64,000 nucleotides of DNA from Malus domestica (Eukaryota; Streptophyta; Magnoliopsida; Rosales; Rosaceae): NCBI RefSeq assembly GCF_042453785.1, contig NC_091674.1, forward strand, positions 14,579,501 through 14,643,500. The letters are read 5' to 3'. This document shows, piece by piece, positions 44,733 through 57,415 of this stretch. Numbering within the stretch: the stretch's first letter is position 1; the number at the start of each line of letters is the position of its first letter. A model generated the notes under the pieces. It did no database searches. It was not told the DNA's origin and worked only from the letters and a program-made list of their open reading frames with translations. A program made the position numbers and the translations under genes.

Positions 44733-47382
44733 TTATTGATCATCATGTACTCTTACGTTCAATCTTCTTAACCATATAGAATGGAGGATCATGTGAAAAA
44801 CGTCAAATCGTTTTGGGGGAGAATTGACCTCAAAATGTCTCCTTACTTGTAACACTCTCCTCTGCATTCTCAGGTACTGTCTTGAGGATATGCTCGTTAG
44901 TATTTTCTTCAAATTGGGAATGTCACTCGCCGAAACCTCGATGGAAAACGACCTCCAATTCAAAACATCACTGAAAGGTGGCACGTAATGGTCTGAAATG
45001 AGCACGGGGATGCATCCGGTGTAAATTGCCTCTACTACCCTTGGGCTTGCAACTTCATACCCACTTGGGCAAAGGCAGAACCTGCTCTGTCTCATCATGT
45101 CGTAGTACGAAACCCCCTTTGGAAGGTACTGATGGACCCTCAAGTCTGGATCCTTGTTCTCCCAATGCTCTAGCAGAATAGGCCTAATAGGGCCATGAAC
45201 CCCTCCAGCGAAGAAACCCAGGATCGAGCGTAGCCTTGGAGAAGGCCCGCCAATGAAGCCATGCGTGTCACCTGTTTGAAGATTGATTTCGGGAAAGGAC
45301 ACATCCTTAGAGGGGTTGAACCCTTCTGAGGTATTTGCATTGCATAATGCGCGGATTGAGTTTTTGCGAAGATGAGGATTGGAATTTGAAGTTTCGGGCC
45401 CCTGAACAGAATCCAAGTAATCAAAATTAGAACACTGGCATTCATGAAATATGAAATTTTATTGCAATGTAGTAAACAGAATAAAGTGGTAAGAGCACCA
45501 TACCCAATCATGGCAAGCAAGCATAAAATGGTCAGCTCCAAGGCTTCGGTTCCAGTAGGGATATTTTTCAGAGACAATATTGACATAATCTCTTACTGTT
45601 CGTCTGATTGGACCGAAGTCATGCGAGTCGCGCACATAGACAAAACGGACCAACATTGTCACACTGAAGGGTAGAAAATAAACATGCGCTTTTTCTGGAT
45701 CTCGAGTCCGAAATTGTTTATTCACCTCAATTTCATGAATAAAGTTCCCCTCCATGGAGTATATGCTCTTGCAAGGGCCATTATGAAACAACGGGGGTTC
45801 CCCTTCTCCATAAACGAAGACCTTGAACTTTTCTTCCATTTCCAAATAGCTCCTGCAAATTCAAATTGAGGTAACACGTTCAAGAATAAAAACAAAATAA
45901 CGGTCATTCCATTTTGTATAATATATGTTACATATTTAAGTAGTAATAACATGGGTGAATGAACAACAAAATACCAAATTGACATTTTGAATGGTAACTT
46001 GCAAAACTGAAAGTAATTCACTATAAACATAATTGAAGTGGGCACGTACCTGTGAAAGGCATTAGCATTCCAATACATTGGACCATTAGGAATGTAGTCG
46101 ACATCACGTGTTTGATTTCCAAATTTAGCTTCTCTTATTGCAGCTCGAGCTCTTCTAAGGCGGGCCTCCAGCCACCCTAAATTCGTTTTCTTTCTTTGTC
46201 GTCTTTCCATGATAGAAGCATGAGTTTCATTCGTGAAGTCGTCTCCCCTTATCACATTCTATATAAAAAATAAAATTAAAAAAAAAAACATTTTAATTGT
46301 CATATTGACTAAGACACAACCCTTAATCAATTAATAATCAAACTGTTTAAATTAAAACTCTGGCGAATCAAAATTATTGCTCAGAGAAAGAGCAACTTCT
46401 GATGACAAAGATTGAAAGCATCCATGTGACACATTAATAAGTTTGGAATATATTCCAATTACACACGTACGGTCCATATCACCTCGGACAATATTTACTT
46501 AGTAGAAACTAAACAAGTAGATGCAAAAGCACAGAGAGATTAATCACTTAATTAATTTTTTTACTACTTTATTCTCAATTACTTCATTCACCAAAAAACC
46601 AGAGGTGATGGGGAAAAAGGACATTTACTGTGACAGCAAGATATTTATTACATAATAATACCCATTGGAACTATTTTTTTTTCTTTTCTCTCAATCATAA
46701 TAAAAACGTGAAGTAAATTTAATAAAATTCTGATGTCAAAGATTACAGAACCATGAAACAAAATAAATAAATAAAATCCAGGTTCTTAATTTTTTTCTGA
46801 CAATTTTTCACAGAGCTTAATTAATTTTTCCTACCCAAAAATCGAAAACAATTAAATTAAAGCCAAAAGTATAAGAAAGATGGCAAGAACAAGCAATCAA
46901 ATAAAAAAAATCCAAAAAAATAGAAGCATGAATTAAAGGAAAAGAAATTTTAACATGCATGATAAGGATGAAGGACATACGGGTTGTTGAAGAGTTGGCA
47001 AAGCTGCTTCTTCTTCTTCTTCTATAGCAAGAGGAGGCGACGAGGATCGATTTTGTACCGAGTCATCGGAGTGAGCTTCTTCTATGCCGTGCATATCTAC
47101 CACAACCACCGTCGATTGCAACCCCAAAACGTCATCGTTTGAATTACTATAACCACTACTAGTACTAGTAGCAGTCAAATTTAAAGGCAAAGAAGCAGAG
47201 GGGGAAGTAAAAACCCAATTGGCCGTGTCCGGACCCAGCAAAGAAATCAACCCGAAAACCACAACCAGCGGAACCACAAACAGCAGAGCCGCAATCGACG
47301 AGGAGGACGACCACCATGCATGCTGATGAGTGCTGCCGGAACTACTAGTTGCACCCACCTTCTTACTACTTGCCGCCATCAT
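44733..47382 (-). CDS. GT47 exostosin-family glycosyltransferase, 4 exons, 542 aa
   Basis: Exons on the minus strand are 47382-46981, 46258-46050, 45852-45504 and 45401-44733. All introns are GT-AG (donors GTATGT, GTACGT, GTATGG) and the frame is kept throughout (402+209+349+669 bases). The protein is a probable type II Golgi membrane glycosyltransferase acting on cell-wall polysaccharide or proteoglycan glycans. A hydrophobic anchor lies at about residues 30-50 (IAALLFVVPLVVVFGLISLL), then a low-complexity stem. The exostosin domain (about 200-500) has SYLEMEEKFKVFVYGEGEP, PCKSIYSMEGNFI, ADHFMLACHDW|GPE across intron 3, ALCNANTSEGFNPSKDVS, CLCPSGYEVASPRVVEAI and VPPFSDVLNWRSFS. It is very similar to Arabidopsis At5g03795. 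The substrate is not known. No stops or frameshifts are seen. The start could be the second ATG (Met2), which has the better context. Confidence 0.95.
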
Positions 47383-47500
47383 CCGTAGAGCTGGATAGGT
47401 AGCTAGAGAGCTCTAGCTTTCTGTTTGTTTGCTGAGAAAAGTGGGAGAGATTTCGGGTGGTTTTAGAGAGAAAGAGAGAGAGAGAGAGAGAGGGACAAGT
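47383..47500 (-). promoter_or_regulatory. GT47 5' UTR/core promoter with a CT microsatellite
   Basis: A (GA)n run at 47467-47493 reads as CT-rich on the coding strand, about 90-110 bases upstream of the ATG. CT runs are common in plant core promoters and leaders. I see no clear TATA box. Confidence 0.45.
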
Positions 47501-49689
47501 TAACATTTGGTAATAGATGGTTGCGGCATCACGCCAATCGTCGTCTTATTCTTCCCTCTATTTCCGAGTTTCTCATGCAACTTTTCTCTTTTCCGATTCT
47601 GCCCTCTCACTTTTTTTTCTTTCTTTTTTTTTTTTTTTTTTGGATAGCATAAGCTAAATAATATTCTTTTTCTACTACCAACCACAGATAACTTTATTTA
47701 TTTTCCAGCAATTAATTCTGCCACCTTTCTCAGACCCATGCCACGAAATAAGACTCCCAACCCAAGGTATTAATGGACCAACACAACTGAACTAAACTGA
47801 ACCACGGGACACAAGTATCGTAACAAATGATAAATCATGATGAACTAACACAAGAAATTGAATATGTAATATTCACCAAATAATTAAAGTTAAAACACTA
47901 CCTATATGAGGAAATTGCGAGATACTGGTGTTGTTTAAAAAAATTTCGACCCTCTAGTTTTGGTCGAGCTTGGTGTGCAATGTGTTTACAGTGGTATGAA
48001 ATTGTTGAGTGCATACGCACGTAGGAAGGGTTCATATAGTAGTATGAAGGATCCTTGTTTAATTAGGAATTGTAAACATGCTTGTTTTAATTTAACCCTA
48101 AAATCAAGAGGAAGCCTTAGTTAGCTTAGTCGGTTGATTGTTCTCCATCTTTCCCAAATGTAAGTGGATTTGATCCGAAATAGTTAAGTTTCAAGTGACA
48201 GTTCGGAATTATAGGAAGATTTGTCTAGTAAAAGTAAGTGGTTTATAAAACTAACCAAATGCAAAACAAAGTATATAGAAATATTGGGAAACTAGTAAGC
48301 ATGCCGTATTATACACATATTACTAAACACAAAAGGAAAGCCCTAAATATTACGAAATATAGTTTGGCCACGTTTTGATGTATGCCTAATAAATAAATAA
48401 AAAAAAAGGAACGTTTGGTAAATACTAAGTACACACATAATAACACATAATGCTTTTTTTTTTTTTTTGTGCAATACGTGTAGTCATGTTTCTAGGACTA
48501 TGACAAGGGATACTAATTTACATAGAATGAGTTCATCATCATTGTGAGTCTGTGACGTTTTGATTTAGTAATACAATATTATGTGCAAATTTTTTTACAT
48601 AACATTAAATGATGAGATTAATTGTTCATGTAGATAGGTTTAGAGGTGTTTTTAGAATAACTGAAAGCTCTTTTGATGAAAATATTTTTGTGTTACAAGA
48701 GCACTTGATGCATTTTGGAAGAAGCAACAATTAAGTTCTACTTGTTAAAGTTTCAAAGACACAGGGTGAATGGTCCAACACCAATATTTTTTCAACTTAA
48801 CCACATATAAAGGGATATGTGTAGTTGTATCATAAAAGGTCTTCGGTAATTAGAATGAGATTGTTTGTATATAAATTGTAATTTGTTTTGTCAAATCTTT
48901 AATGTGAGATTTCTAGCACTTCTTGCAAAAAGTACTTCAAATATTTTTTTTAGGACTCATTTGTACGTTAATTAAGTATTGTTTCTGAAAGTACTTTCAT
49001 TAAAGTGCTTTAGATATTTTAAAAAACACTTGTAAAATAAAAATAAAAGAATATCACAAGGCTTCAAAACCAAAAAAACAAGACGAAAGAAAAGGGCAGG
49101 GACCAACCAAGTAATTTGGCCTAAGATTCGATCTGGCAATTGTAACGACGACTTTTGACGTACTTCTGTGTACCATCTGTTTCGTGGGGTAGGAATGAGA
49201 TGAGAGCACGCCGAGTCAAGTCTGCGCTGCTGATTCCCGAAGCCAAATTAGTACGAACCCCAAACGCATGGATTCAACGTAAGCCTTCAGGCCCTTAACT
49301 TGTAACATTAGTGAAGAAAACGACATCGTTTACTGGTTGTCGTCCCATGTCTGCTAATATTTACTCGGCCAAAACCAAAAACCACACGTATTCTCTGTTT
49401 GTTTGTTGCTATGACAACAGCGGCTCCAGAATGAAGGGTAGTTTAGTCTTTTAATGTTATTTTAGCTGTTGGCCCTCGTGAACGACACCTCTCATTTACT
49501 TCTGCAACGGGCTACTGGACTCTTAGGATTTTTTATTCCTTTCTTTACCACTTTTAATCTCTTCGTTTTTTTCTTTTTCTTTCTTTTGTTTGTCATATTT
49601 TGGCTCTTGGTTTCTATTTTTAAAAACATTATTTTTGGTTTTTTTATTATTAAATATTAATTTTGGCTATATTCACTTAACATTATCTA
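47501..49689. other. Upstream intergenic region of the GT47 gene
   Basis: No gene is seen. There are poly-T runs at about 47611-47640 and 48453-48468. 48640-49040 has gcacttgatgcattttgg / ccaaaatgc-like inverted material resembling a decayed MITE, without definable ends. The hydrophobic ORF at 49469-49660 comes from T-rich sequence. Confidence 0.45.
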
Positions 49690-50458
49690 TACTTAGATCA
49701 TCTCCAACTTTTAGGTTAAAACTTAAAATTTTTAACCCATAAATTTTAGGTTTTTACTCAGAAACAGTTTTTCTGCTTCAATCCTTATGAATTAAATTTT
49801 TAGCTCGATATTATTAAAAAATGAATTTATGTTAATTTTTTTTCTTAAAGTATGACATGTTCGACCCTGATATTCTCCCAAACACCAAGGTAGGCACGTG
49901 TTGGCTGACACCCGAAGGTGACGAAGCCATATTAGAATGCATGAGAACAAGAAATTATTAAGACTTATAAATTTAAATATAATTAATATGCAAATGAGGA
50001 ACGTGTTCAAAGCATACAACTAATTTTATACACTAGAAAAGAAATGATATAAAATTGAATGAACAAAGGAGTGGGTCCTACACTGAGAGGACTCGAAGAT
50101 GCCGATGCGAAAGTGCCTTGACGCCGAGATCGTACGCCTCGAATCTAAATCCTGAGGGGGCACAAAACAAACATGAGTGGACCAAGTTTATATATATATA
50201 TAAGTAGTACAACATAGTTATTCAACAACGTACTAACCCCCAAAGTTTTTATAAAAACTAATAGCAAAATATGCGATAGATTTGCCGAAAACCCTAGCAT
50301 GCCATGAAACCTTTCATAAAACAAATATCATATATAGTGTACTAACTAGTGGTATCAATATTGCCCGAAGGCATATAGAACTCTTCCTTTAAAAACTTCC
50401 TTCACAAGTATCAATTGCCCGTAGGCTCCTACAACACCCAACCCGAAGGTCAATATAA

Positions 50459-53400
50459 CACTACTAGAAATTTGGCTAAAAGCCACCATTTTTATTGGTG
50501 TCTATTGTCAAGTGTGGACACTCATATTGGTGGCAAACCTCAATGGCCACCAAGCAACCACTAAACTAGAGAACATGTCCTATGTAGAGGACTCTATTGT
50601 AACAATGGCTACCAATATTGCATTGGTGTGTATGTGAACAGTACAACATTTTTATATTTTATAATTATTTCTAAAATTCAAAATATCTCATTGTCCCTCT
50701 TATTAGTGGCTAGATTTGAGACTAACCTTGGTGCCTTTCATACTCATACACACACCAATCCTACGTGTCTATATTAGGATCAATGGCTTTTAAGATATAG
50801 GCACCAAAGTTGGCGTGAATCTACAACATTCCAAATGGCCAGTAGGTTCAAAATGTAATACATGCATTTTAGTAATAGCTCTGTACTATATTAAAACTCA
50901 GCTTCTTAATATAAAATTCACAAGAAATTTAAATTTGCAAAAGGATTCACATTTCCAACCAACCACACTTTATATCCAATAGATTTATCAATAACAAGGT
51001 TTGTGCTACATAAGAAAGCATATTGCATTCAACGATGTTGTCCAACACAACCAAGTACCCAAGGGTGATGACGTTACATTTTATAACACCTATGTACCTA
51101 TGCACATCCACCAACAGTAAACTGATAACTAACAAAATCCACCCAATTGGTTCTATGCCTTCCCTATGGCATTTCTAGTATATACATAAAGTAAAATTCA
51201 CAAAAATTATCATAGTTAACTTTTCACTTACTGAATTCCAGCTATTCACAACAAATCCTACATAACTTACAAGTTACAACTAAGCCTTCTTCAGAATTCC
51301 ATCCTCCCACTACAGGCTGCAGGCATCAGACCTAAGTTCGTCATGCAATGAAGCTTACTTAACCAAATATATCTTTTACAAAACATGGTAAAAATAAAAC
51401 ACAATGAACTAAGAACAATATATTGAAAATAGACCAAGAGCAAACATCTGAAGCAAGCATGACAGCATATGTGAAGACTCATCTCTGTCAACGTCCACCT
51501 TCATTCCACCTGCAAATGTACAAAAAGAGTTCACAACACCAAACTACAACCGAGACCGAATTAAACGAATAACTTTGTATTTAGTAGGTCTTAATTCTAC
51601 GAAGTCAAAATTCCTTACCAATGAGGTGCACCACGGTTTCTCTACTTGATAGGTAAATCACATGCTGAAACTCAAACAAGAAATCAACATTATAAATTCA
51701 AGAAAAAACAATGCAATGATTTCAACGTATAATCATCCTTTCAAGTGGGCAATCATTAGATACAGATAGATGTGTTGAAATGCCACAACTGCCAATTGAT
51801 ACAGTTTTTATAGCAAGCACACAAAAATTGTTCAGCCAAAACAATCTCTAATTAAAGCATCACAATTTATTAAATTGAAGATAAATCAATTTATGAGAAG
51901 AGAGGCTAATCATAAGGTCAGGAACCTGTGAAAACAAAGGAAAATAATAATAATGAATTTGAATTTACTACAATTTTCTCTAAGACCATGTTTCATATAC
52001 TCTACTTAAAGATTCAATTCTCATCATTCTAATCGTTAGATGTTTCACCCATTAAAAAAAAAAACTTAAATTAAGAAACAATTGAAGAGATATGATATCA
52101 ACACCCTTAGCAAGAATAAGGCAAAATCCTTTCCAAAAGAGTAGGGAAACTGCTAACAAGTAAAAAGAAAAAAATATTTCACATACAAAACATTTACGTG
52201 TGTTTCTTCCTAACATGAAGATGACAACGACTCAAGATTATATGACTACATTACATCTCCTTTGGTTAATCCATCATGTGATGATGAAGTACCAAATCAT
52301 CCAAAAATCCTTGATTCTAGAGCAGGGGATGCTACTAAGGCTGAATTCAAAATAATGCTTTGTTACTCTTTTTTTTTTCTTTTCAAGGTAAATAATGCCC
52401 AACCATTCTACAGATAAGGCATCTAATCGGCTTAAATGTTTTGTAAAAGAGAGGTCAGCGGGGATAATCTTAGAGCACAAGCATTTTGAATCTAATCAAC
52501 TAAGTGTGAAGCAGCATCTAATAAAAGTGTGGAAGGACTCTACCAAACAATAAAACATGGCGAAACCCATCATCGAATAAATAAAGACCTCTGAAATCTA
52601 AGCTTTCAGTAACTAGTGGTAACCTATTCTCTATGCTTTTGACGTCATCAGCTTTAGCAGATGCCAAGAATACAAGAGTAAGGTCAAATTATTTCCAAGA
52701 GATATGATATCGAAACATATTTTCAATGATGTGCAAGGACCAAAACTATCAAACATTAAAAACTAAAAATTAAAACAGTTAAAATTGAGTTTGAAAATGA
52801 GAAAATACCCAACAATCCCATCATAACCACCGGCACGATCGACTTCATCACCAGCTTCAACCTCATCACACTCATCGACGCCACTGCTAATCCGCTCTTG
52901 GCCATCAAGTACGCCGCTCCCATACTTGAAAAACACATAAAACCCGAACAAAATCATACGTTTCTTAGATTTGAAATTGAAGAAATTTGGCCATGAATTT
53001 GTAGACACTAACTTGAGGATCAGAAAGAGGATGGGAAGAGGATTATGAAGGTATAATTTGACGGTTTGTTTGCCTGTAAGAAAAAGGGAGAGAAAGGATG
53101 CGGGAAGTAGAGAGAGTGAAGGGGAAAGAGGAGAGAGAGTGGATGGGAGAGAGAGGAGAGACATTTGTGAAAGGGGAAAGAGAGGATAACCATTTTAGTT
53201 TCATCCACCTTTAAAACCACAAGAAATTCTTATAATATGAACTCACTCCATGGCTTTTCTCACTCATTTCGGTGGGTATCAAAAAAAAACAAATAAACAG
53301 CACCGCTTCAGTGCCTACAAAATAAATAATAAAATAAAAATGTAGAAGAATAGTAATTTTAAGAAATAAAGTTATTTAACAAACACCAATCATTGGTGTC

Positions 53401-53542
53401 TCAATTTTGAAGGTCACCGATATCAGCGGCATCCCACTCTAAAGACACCAAAAAATAGTAAGAGCGAGTGCTTTATATCTATGGCCACCAATTGCAAATG
53501 CTGTGCAAAAAATGGTGTCCTATAAGCATAATTCTAGTAGTG
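50459..53542. mobile_element. Non-autonomous CACTA (En/Spm) element, 3084 bp
   Basis: The termini are CACTACTAGAAATTTGGC and ATAATTCTAGTAGTG, with a perfect 3-base duplication TAA (50456-50458 and 53543-53545). Subterminal copies of ggccaccaa/ttggtgtc occur in both ends (50480-50630 and 53385-53520), as typical for CACTA. I see no transposase domain. It carries a V-ATPase gene fragment at 52809-52938. Confidence 0.93.
52809..53170 (-). pseudogene. Captured V-ATPase proteolipid (subunit c) first-exon fragment with leader
   Basis: The minus strand at 52938-52809 encodes [20 protein letters not shown], then [15 protein letters not shown], then a GT splice donor (GTATTT, 52808). This matches the first two membrane helices of the plant vacuolar H+-ATPase 16-kDa proteolipid (family pattern MGAAYGTAKSG...[15 protein letters not shown]). 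Upstream, ttcgggttttatgtg partly matches the first-helix region but is shortened. Before it, 53030-53170 is a CT-rich leader like those of housekeeping genes. The essential Glu lies in helix 4 and is not included. The fragment is inside the CACTA ends, so it is a transduplicated piece rather than a gene at this locus. Confidence 0.8.
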
Positions 53543-54814
53543 TAAGTATCATTGCCCAAAGGCTCCCACAACACCCAACCCGAAGGTCAATATGTAACCA
53601 CTAGATACGCACAAAACCATTGAACGTAGACTTTCCAAACATAGATACATATATATCTCAAAAACATCTTCATAGTATAAAGTCATACATCATCTATACT
53701 ATAAAGAAGTATGCAAAAGCATGTTCATAATTATACTTAATTTCAAATATCTCTATTTCAAGTCAAGCATGTTAGATTTGTGGAAATACTTTTGGAATTA
53801 TTATTATAGTGATATGTGGATATTTGGAATTGTTCATGGAGCATGACAACTTTAGTGTTGCATTAATCCGAGGAATAAATGTAAACTGCACACGGGGACA
53901 TTAGGGTAGAATGGCCAATAGGAGTCACGTGGTGAGTTACTATTTATGAAAAATATAATGAACACGTAAACGGATGATGTGATATGGCACTACGTGCATG
54001 ATGATTTGATACTATTATTGTATTTTCTATAGTGACTAAAATGACATCGCTTGATTGGCATATTACATATTCTACTCACTGACCGACGGTGGTTGTTGCT
54101 CACCCCTCACGTTTTTATTTTACAGATGAGTTATTTGACAAGACAGGTGCTAGACGAGCTGAGTTTGGGTTAGACAAGGGATTTAAGAGTTTTCTTATTT
54201 TTGTACACTCTGTAAGGATTTTATAATAGTTACTTGTTTAAGAGAAGTTATTGTTTTATGTTTTTAGTTTTAGTTTTACTTTTACTCGCACACCGAGCGT
54301 GTGGTCCCATCGACTCCGGGTCCAGGGCATGATAAAGTAACTTTTTATTTCAAAAAAAAATTTATGTAAACTATCCTAATTTAATTGTATGAACATTTTA
54401 ACAAAAAAAATATTTAAATTTTGATAGATATTGAAAAATTGCTAAACCAACACCATGAGTTTCATGGAATACTATGAAATAATATGAAACACTTGGAAGA
54501 TATATATATATATATATATATATTTTAATATTTTATCCGTTGGATTTAAAATTGGATCATTAGATCTTTTTTTATCGTCAGATTTAATTATAATAGATTT
54601 TAGCCATTGAATTCAATAAATTTATAAATATAAAACTAAAAGTACACATATATGGTGAGCTAGCCCATTAACCCAGGGTGAAATTATGGGCTAAATTTGC
54701 CCCAAAATGAGTTTTGGGTTAAAACTCATATTTGGCCCAAGAGTTGGAGCAAGTTGGCATATGTTTAGAACTTAAAATTTGAGTTTTACTCCAAATGTTG
54801 GAGTAAGTCTTAGA

Positions 54815-55947
54815 GCATGTTTGAAAGTGCATTGAAAATGATTGAAAGACCGTTTAGTGAATATGTTTTTGAGTTCTAAAAGCATCTGAAGTGCATTTTA
54901 GAAGAAACACAAACTGATGTTTTTTCCAGGAAATACTTTAAGTATTTTTTTTCAAGATTCACTTGCATTTTTACTAAGAATTAGTTCCAAAAGCATCAGT
55001 GTTCTAAAAATCGGCCTAGGTGGTGCCTAGGCACTCCATGGTGGCCACCTGCCACGATTAACCCATAGTCGGAAGAAAAATCGGCAAAGAGATTAGGTGG
55101 GCACCGAGGCTACCCAGGCAGGCAACTGGGTGGCCTAGGTGGTGGTTTAGGCGTTCCAGATATTTTTTGCTCAGCAACTGGTTCTCTTTCTGGGTTCTGG
55201 TTCTGCATTTCAAACTCATTTCCATCGAAGAAGACGAGAGGAAGAAGAAAGAGAAATGAGTTTCTCTCTCTTCCCATTCACACCCACGTGATGGACAAGA
55301 CATAAGACCACCCAACCTTTTTGTTTAATTATTTTTTAAATTGATTCCAATGGAATTGGGAAATGCAACTGACATAAACATATATTAAATTTTCATGTGG
55401 TGCACCCCACCTCCCTTTTATGTTGCATATTATCTCACTTAAAAAGTGCTTTCAACAAACTACAAATTTACAGTACATATTTTGACTTTTCTTTTAAGTT
55501 CACTATATATTTATAATCTTAGAAAATATTTCGTAAGTACTACAAACTTATAATCCTTTAAACTTTCATCTCATATTATCAAATTCACCAAAATATTAAT
55601 AATATAAAATAATTTACTCAAATCCGCCTTGTTTGCCCAGGCCCCCGCCTAGGCGCTGGGCCCCAGCCCACTGCCCGACTAGCGCCTAGCGTCTTTTAGA
55701 ACCTTGTTTTTGCATTTTATCATTCTTTTATTATCTTATCCATGGATTTCATACAAGTATAATTTTTTGTAAGTGTCAATATGCACTTATTTACAAGATG
55801 TACAAAAAATTTACCTAAATCCACCTAGGCCGCCTAGGCACTAGGCGCCAGCCCGTCGCCAACTAGCGCCTAGCGTTTTTTAGAACCTTGAAAAACATAT
55901 ACATTAAGAACGCTTTCAGTCAATTTAAAAACATCTTCAAACACACT
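54815..55947. mobile_element. MITE of about 230 bp, split by a hAT element
   Basis: The left end gtttgaaagtgcattgaa (54819-54836) and the right end (reverse complement gtgtttgaagatgttttt, about 55930-55947) form imperfect terminal inverted repeats. An 894-base hAT element sits between them. The target duplication is not clear. Confidence 0.55.
54997..55890. mobile_element. Non-autonomous hAT-type element, 894 bp
   Basis: The ends are CAGTGTTCTAAAAATCGGCC and GCGTTTTTTAGAACCTTG. The flanking 8-mers aaaagcat (54989-54996) and aaaaacat (55891-55898) match at seven of eight. The interior has several cctaggcg/cgcctaggc blocks, and a second right-end-like copy at 55627-55705, suggesting internal duplication. 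No transposase is seen. Confidence 0.8.
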
Positions 55948-55950
55948 GTT

Positions 55951-57410
55951 ATTGTATATCATTTTCTTAGCAAATTAATAATTCTCTTTGCACTCATGAT
56001 TCATGTCTAAAATATTCTCACTTGTAATCAACCTATGGCCACATTCATTATGTCATTTTATTCACTCACAAAATTTATATTGAATTATTGGATTAAGTTT
56101 AGACTTGTGCAGTTCGTTCTCTTATGGCAACGTCAATTCATCAAATTGTATTGAATAATTAATTGTAGAACACAAGTCCCTCTACTATGAATAATGAATA
56201 ATATATTCTCCAATTCAAATCTCAGTGCTAAGAAAATTTAAGATGAAGTACGTTAAATGTTGATATTGGTTCATATGTGTGGATACAAATTTTGTACACA
56301 ATTTATTTGATGAATTTCACCTACAAGAGAACAAACACCATTAGCATATTTGACAAACACGTTGAAAAAAGACCAAGGTACCCGCCTAAGGGTCTTCAAT
56401 GCCTAACTCAAAAAAGTAGTATAGAGGAAAAGAGAACCAGAAGCCAATCTGTTTGACTTGGCTATTTATAGGAAAAATCCTAGCAAGCAGTTGGGAGGGG
56501 AGGCTATAGAGCATACTAGGCAGTCTTTAATTATGCATGCCATTCTTTGCAGTCTTTCCAACTAGTAGTTCTGAAGGTCCCTGTTGGTAAGAGAGCACAT
56601 TCAGCAAACACCCAAGAAGAGACTCCGGATAGTTTGTACCGTGCAACCATTAAACCAAGGTATGGCCCGATAGCAAAAAGTATTAACGGTGGCCTAGACA
56701 GCCCATATTACATGTCATGAGCAGGGCAAATAGTCCATGACCCATACCATAGGTGGTGTTAGAACCAAATTCATGCATATCCGCGGACGGAGGGGAAATC
56801 CAATTGGAATTGCCCTCCAGCGAGGGGAAAATGAGGTTGATTAGGGTGTGTGGTTGAATCCAGATCGACCTACATATATTTGGCAAGGAGAATCAAGTCG
56901 CGTGTGAATTGTAAGGAAGAATGGTGTAATGTCTAATACATCGTGAACGAACCTTGACGAATAGCCTATGACAAGGCGTTCAGGAGATGAGTTCTTCCTG
57001 GACGTATCTATGCATAGACGGCGTCACACATGCAAGATGAGCCTTTGTTAGGCGTAGAGATAATGTAAGAGAGATGTATCTTCGGTTCTAATTGATTGAT
57101 ATAGATCATTGGATCATAAAAGACTTCGCGAGATAAATACCTAGGCTAGAGTATTTATAGACATCTTGAGATTCCTTGTAGGGAAAGTAGTCTCAATTAA
57201 ATCGGGAGACTATATAGGATGGAATCTAGAATAAGATATTCAATCCTCCTAGGATTGTGATTACGTTGCCTAATCCTTAAGATATCCTAATTTGACTTGA
57301 ATTAGGGTTTTCTTTATCATGTTGTGATGTAGGCCACACAACTCAAAATATCGAAGATTCAAAGACCAGCTAAGCATCACATGGTCAAAGGTCAACAGCT
57401 CACAACAAGC
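55951..57410. other. Degraded retroelement sequence, no gene
   Basis: The segment 57100-57410 (gagtatttatagac at 57146-57159; gtaggccacacaactc near 57326) resembles a gypsy LTR or UTR and shares a block, in reverse complement, with 22077-22102 in the Tat spacer. The region 56340-56900 is unassigned. Confidence 0.4.
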
Positions 57411-57415
57411 TTAGC

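Larger units (their letters stand above)
49853..54334 (+). mobile_element. Solo LTR (family C, related to B), interrupted by a CACTA element
   Basis: It starts TGACATGTTCGACCC and ends TCCAGGGCATGATA, flanked by a perfect AAGTA (49848-49852 and 54335-54339). The terminal CA has become TA. Without the CACTA element (50459-53542) and its duplication the LTR is about 1.4 kb. The start and the CACC-CGAA-GGTG hairpin (49909-49920) relate it to family B. Confidence 0.85.
49690..54812. mobile_element. MITE-like element, outermost layer of a nest
   Basis: The left end (cttagatcatctccaactt, 49693-49711) and the right end (tgttggagtaagtcttag, 54796-54813) are imperfect inverted repeats of the atctccaac type common in plant MITEs. 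Without the 4.5-kb inserted LTR the element would be about 640 bases. A target duplication was not established. Confidence 0.5.

Noticed and set aside
55058-55315. 85-codon minus-strand frame
   Set aside because: Inside a non-autonomous hAT element, with no domain.
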